Of a stretch of 64,000 nucleotides of DNA, positions 63,313-64,000 are shown one piece after another (position 1 is the stretch's first letter; every line of letters begins with the position of its first letter). The stretch is taken from positions 186,001-250,000 of the forward strand of contig NZ_JACEIC010000002.1 in the NCBI RefSeq assembly GCF_013778305.1. The letters run 5' to 3'. The position numbers and the translations under genes were made by a program. Below the pieces are notes generated by a model. The model worked only from the letters and a program-made list of their open reading frames with translations. It ran no database searches and was not told the DNA's origin. The stretch comes from Nocardioides agri. Lineage in GTDB: Bacteria > Actinomycetota > Actinomycetes > Propionibacteriales > Nocardioidaceae.

Positions 63313-64000
63313 ACGCGCACCACTTTCGCCTTGCCGAAGATGCCTTGCGGTCGCACGAGCAGGACGGCGACGATGACGACCAGGGCCATCACCAGGCTGA
63401 GCTCGGAGCCGATGAAGCTGAAGAACGCCGGGACGAGCGACTCGACCAGGCCCACCACCGCGCCGCCCACGACGGCCCCGGGGATGCTGTCGAACCCACC
63501 CAGGGCTGCCGCCGCGAGGCCGTAGAGGATGACGGCGGCCATCAGGTTGAAGTCGAGGGACCCGGTCTTCTGGGAGAACAGGACGGCGGCGAGCGTGCCG
63601 ATCCCGGCCGCCAGCGCCCATCCCAGCATCAGCATGCGGTCCTTCGGGATCCCGACGAGGAGCGCCGACTCCGGGTTGGCGGCGACCGCGCGGTAGCCGA
63701 GCCCGAGCCGGGTGCGCTGCAGGAGCAGCCAGAGCAGCCCGACGACGACGGCGAGGGTGATCCAGATGCCGATGGTCGAGTACCGGATCGCGAACTGCGG
63801 TGGTCCGTCCAGGATGATGAAGCGGTCACCCGCCTCCGACGGGAACGGCGTCACCGGCGTGACCGGGTCGGCGCCCCAGATCACCGCGTCGACCGCGTTG
63901 ATGATCAGGAAGAGACCGAGCGTCACGAGCACCACGCCCATGCCGCCCCTCCGCTCCACGGGCTGGACGAGCGTGCGCTGCAGGACCGCGCCGACGACCA
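63309..64000 (-). CDS. livH: Branched-chain amino acid-type ABC permease LivH (5' end outside window)
   Basis: Open frame to the window edge, at least 230 codons. In-frame GTG 63959 is not the true start, because the frame continues upstream with sequence typical of LivH (QRTLVQPVERRGGMGVVLVTLGL). Other markers: VAANPESALLVGIPKDRMLMLGWALAAGIGTLAAVL and GFDSIPGAVVGGAVVGLVESLV. About six TM helices in the visible part. The binding protein and two ATPases of the transporter are expected upstream, beyond the window. Confidence 0.9.
   Translation of the reverse strand, partial: VVGAVLQRTLVQPVERRGGMGVVLVTLGLFLIINAVDAVIWGADPVTPVTPFPSEAGDRFIILDGPPQFAIRYSTIGIWITLAVVVGLLWLLLQRTRLGLGYRAVAANPESALLVGIPKDRMLMLGWALAAGIGTLAAVLFSQKTGSLDFNLMAAVILYGLAAAALGGFDSIPGAVVGGAVVGLVESLVPAFFSFIGSELSLVMALVVIVAVLLVRPQGIFGKAKVVRV

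Overview
The window is about 70% GC with strong third-position GC bias, GTG/TTG starts, 4-base ATGA/GTGA gene overlaps and many leaderless promoters. Together with F420-type enzymes, DUF4191, LppX/LprG-like lipoproteins, a GlnR box before glnA and core gene order, this points to an actinobacterial chromosome, most likely Nocardioides or another member of the Nocardioidaceae (inference). It holds about 60 protein genes. I saw no tRNA, rRNA, CRISPR array, IS element or phage genes.

Region 1 (1-18.2 kb) starts inside a secreted ExeM/NucH-type nuclease gene. It then carries the housekeeping run pgsA-rimO and ftsK with a RodZ-like partner. A tripartite tricarboxylate transporter (tctCBA) with a coupled universal stress protein, and a divergent CitA/CitB-type two-component system, sit between rimO and ftsK. 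A large secreted subtilase follows.

Region 2 (18.2-43.6 kb) is conserved core metabolism. It contains rnj-dapA, thyA-dfrA, gcvT, pepA, lpdA-sucB (2-oxo acid dehydrogenase), lipB and lipA (lipoate supply for SucB and GcvH), an ABC exporter, a SigE-type ECF sigma with a coupled membrane protein, two paralogous lipoproteins, an RDD protein and glnA. A second sigma-like protein at 24.5-25.9 kb is fused in one chain to a membrane anchor and an outer domain.

Region 3 (43.8-49.4 kb) looks like the accessory half of a mim/prm (binuclear-iron alkane/ketone monooxygenase) cluster: AcoR/MimR-like regulator, amidohydrolase, DUF59 protein and Zn alcohol dehydrogenase. No monooxygenase subunits or GroEL are present. 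A DUF1097-like membrane protein and a small ABM-type protein follow. Two palindromic operators lie in the divergent intergenic region.

Region 4 (49.4-57.2 kb) is an XRE-cupin regulator divergent from a tightly coupled seven-gene operon: M24 peptidase-fold enzyme, TPP-dependent E1 alpha and beta, ATZ/TRZ amidohydrolase, bicupin, atypical SDR and beta-hydroxyacid dehydrogenase. I know of no characterised pathway with this set, so it is the best candidate for an undescribed catabolic system. Region 5 (57.1-64 kb) is a reverse-strand operon of liv-type ABC permeases, two acyl-CoA dehydrogenases, an SDR and an aldehyde dehydrogenase, probably for uptake and oxidation of a carboxylic acid. It runs off the right edge.
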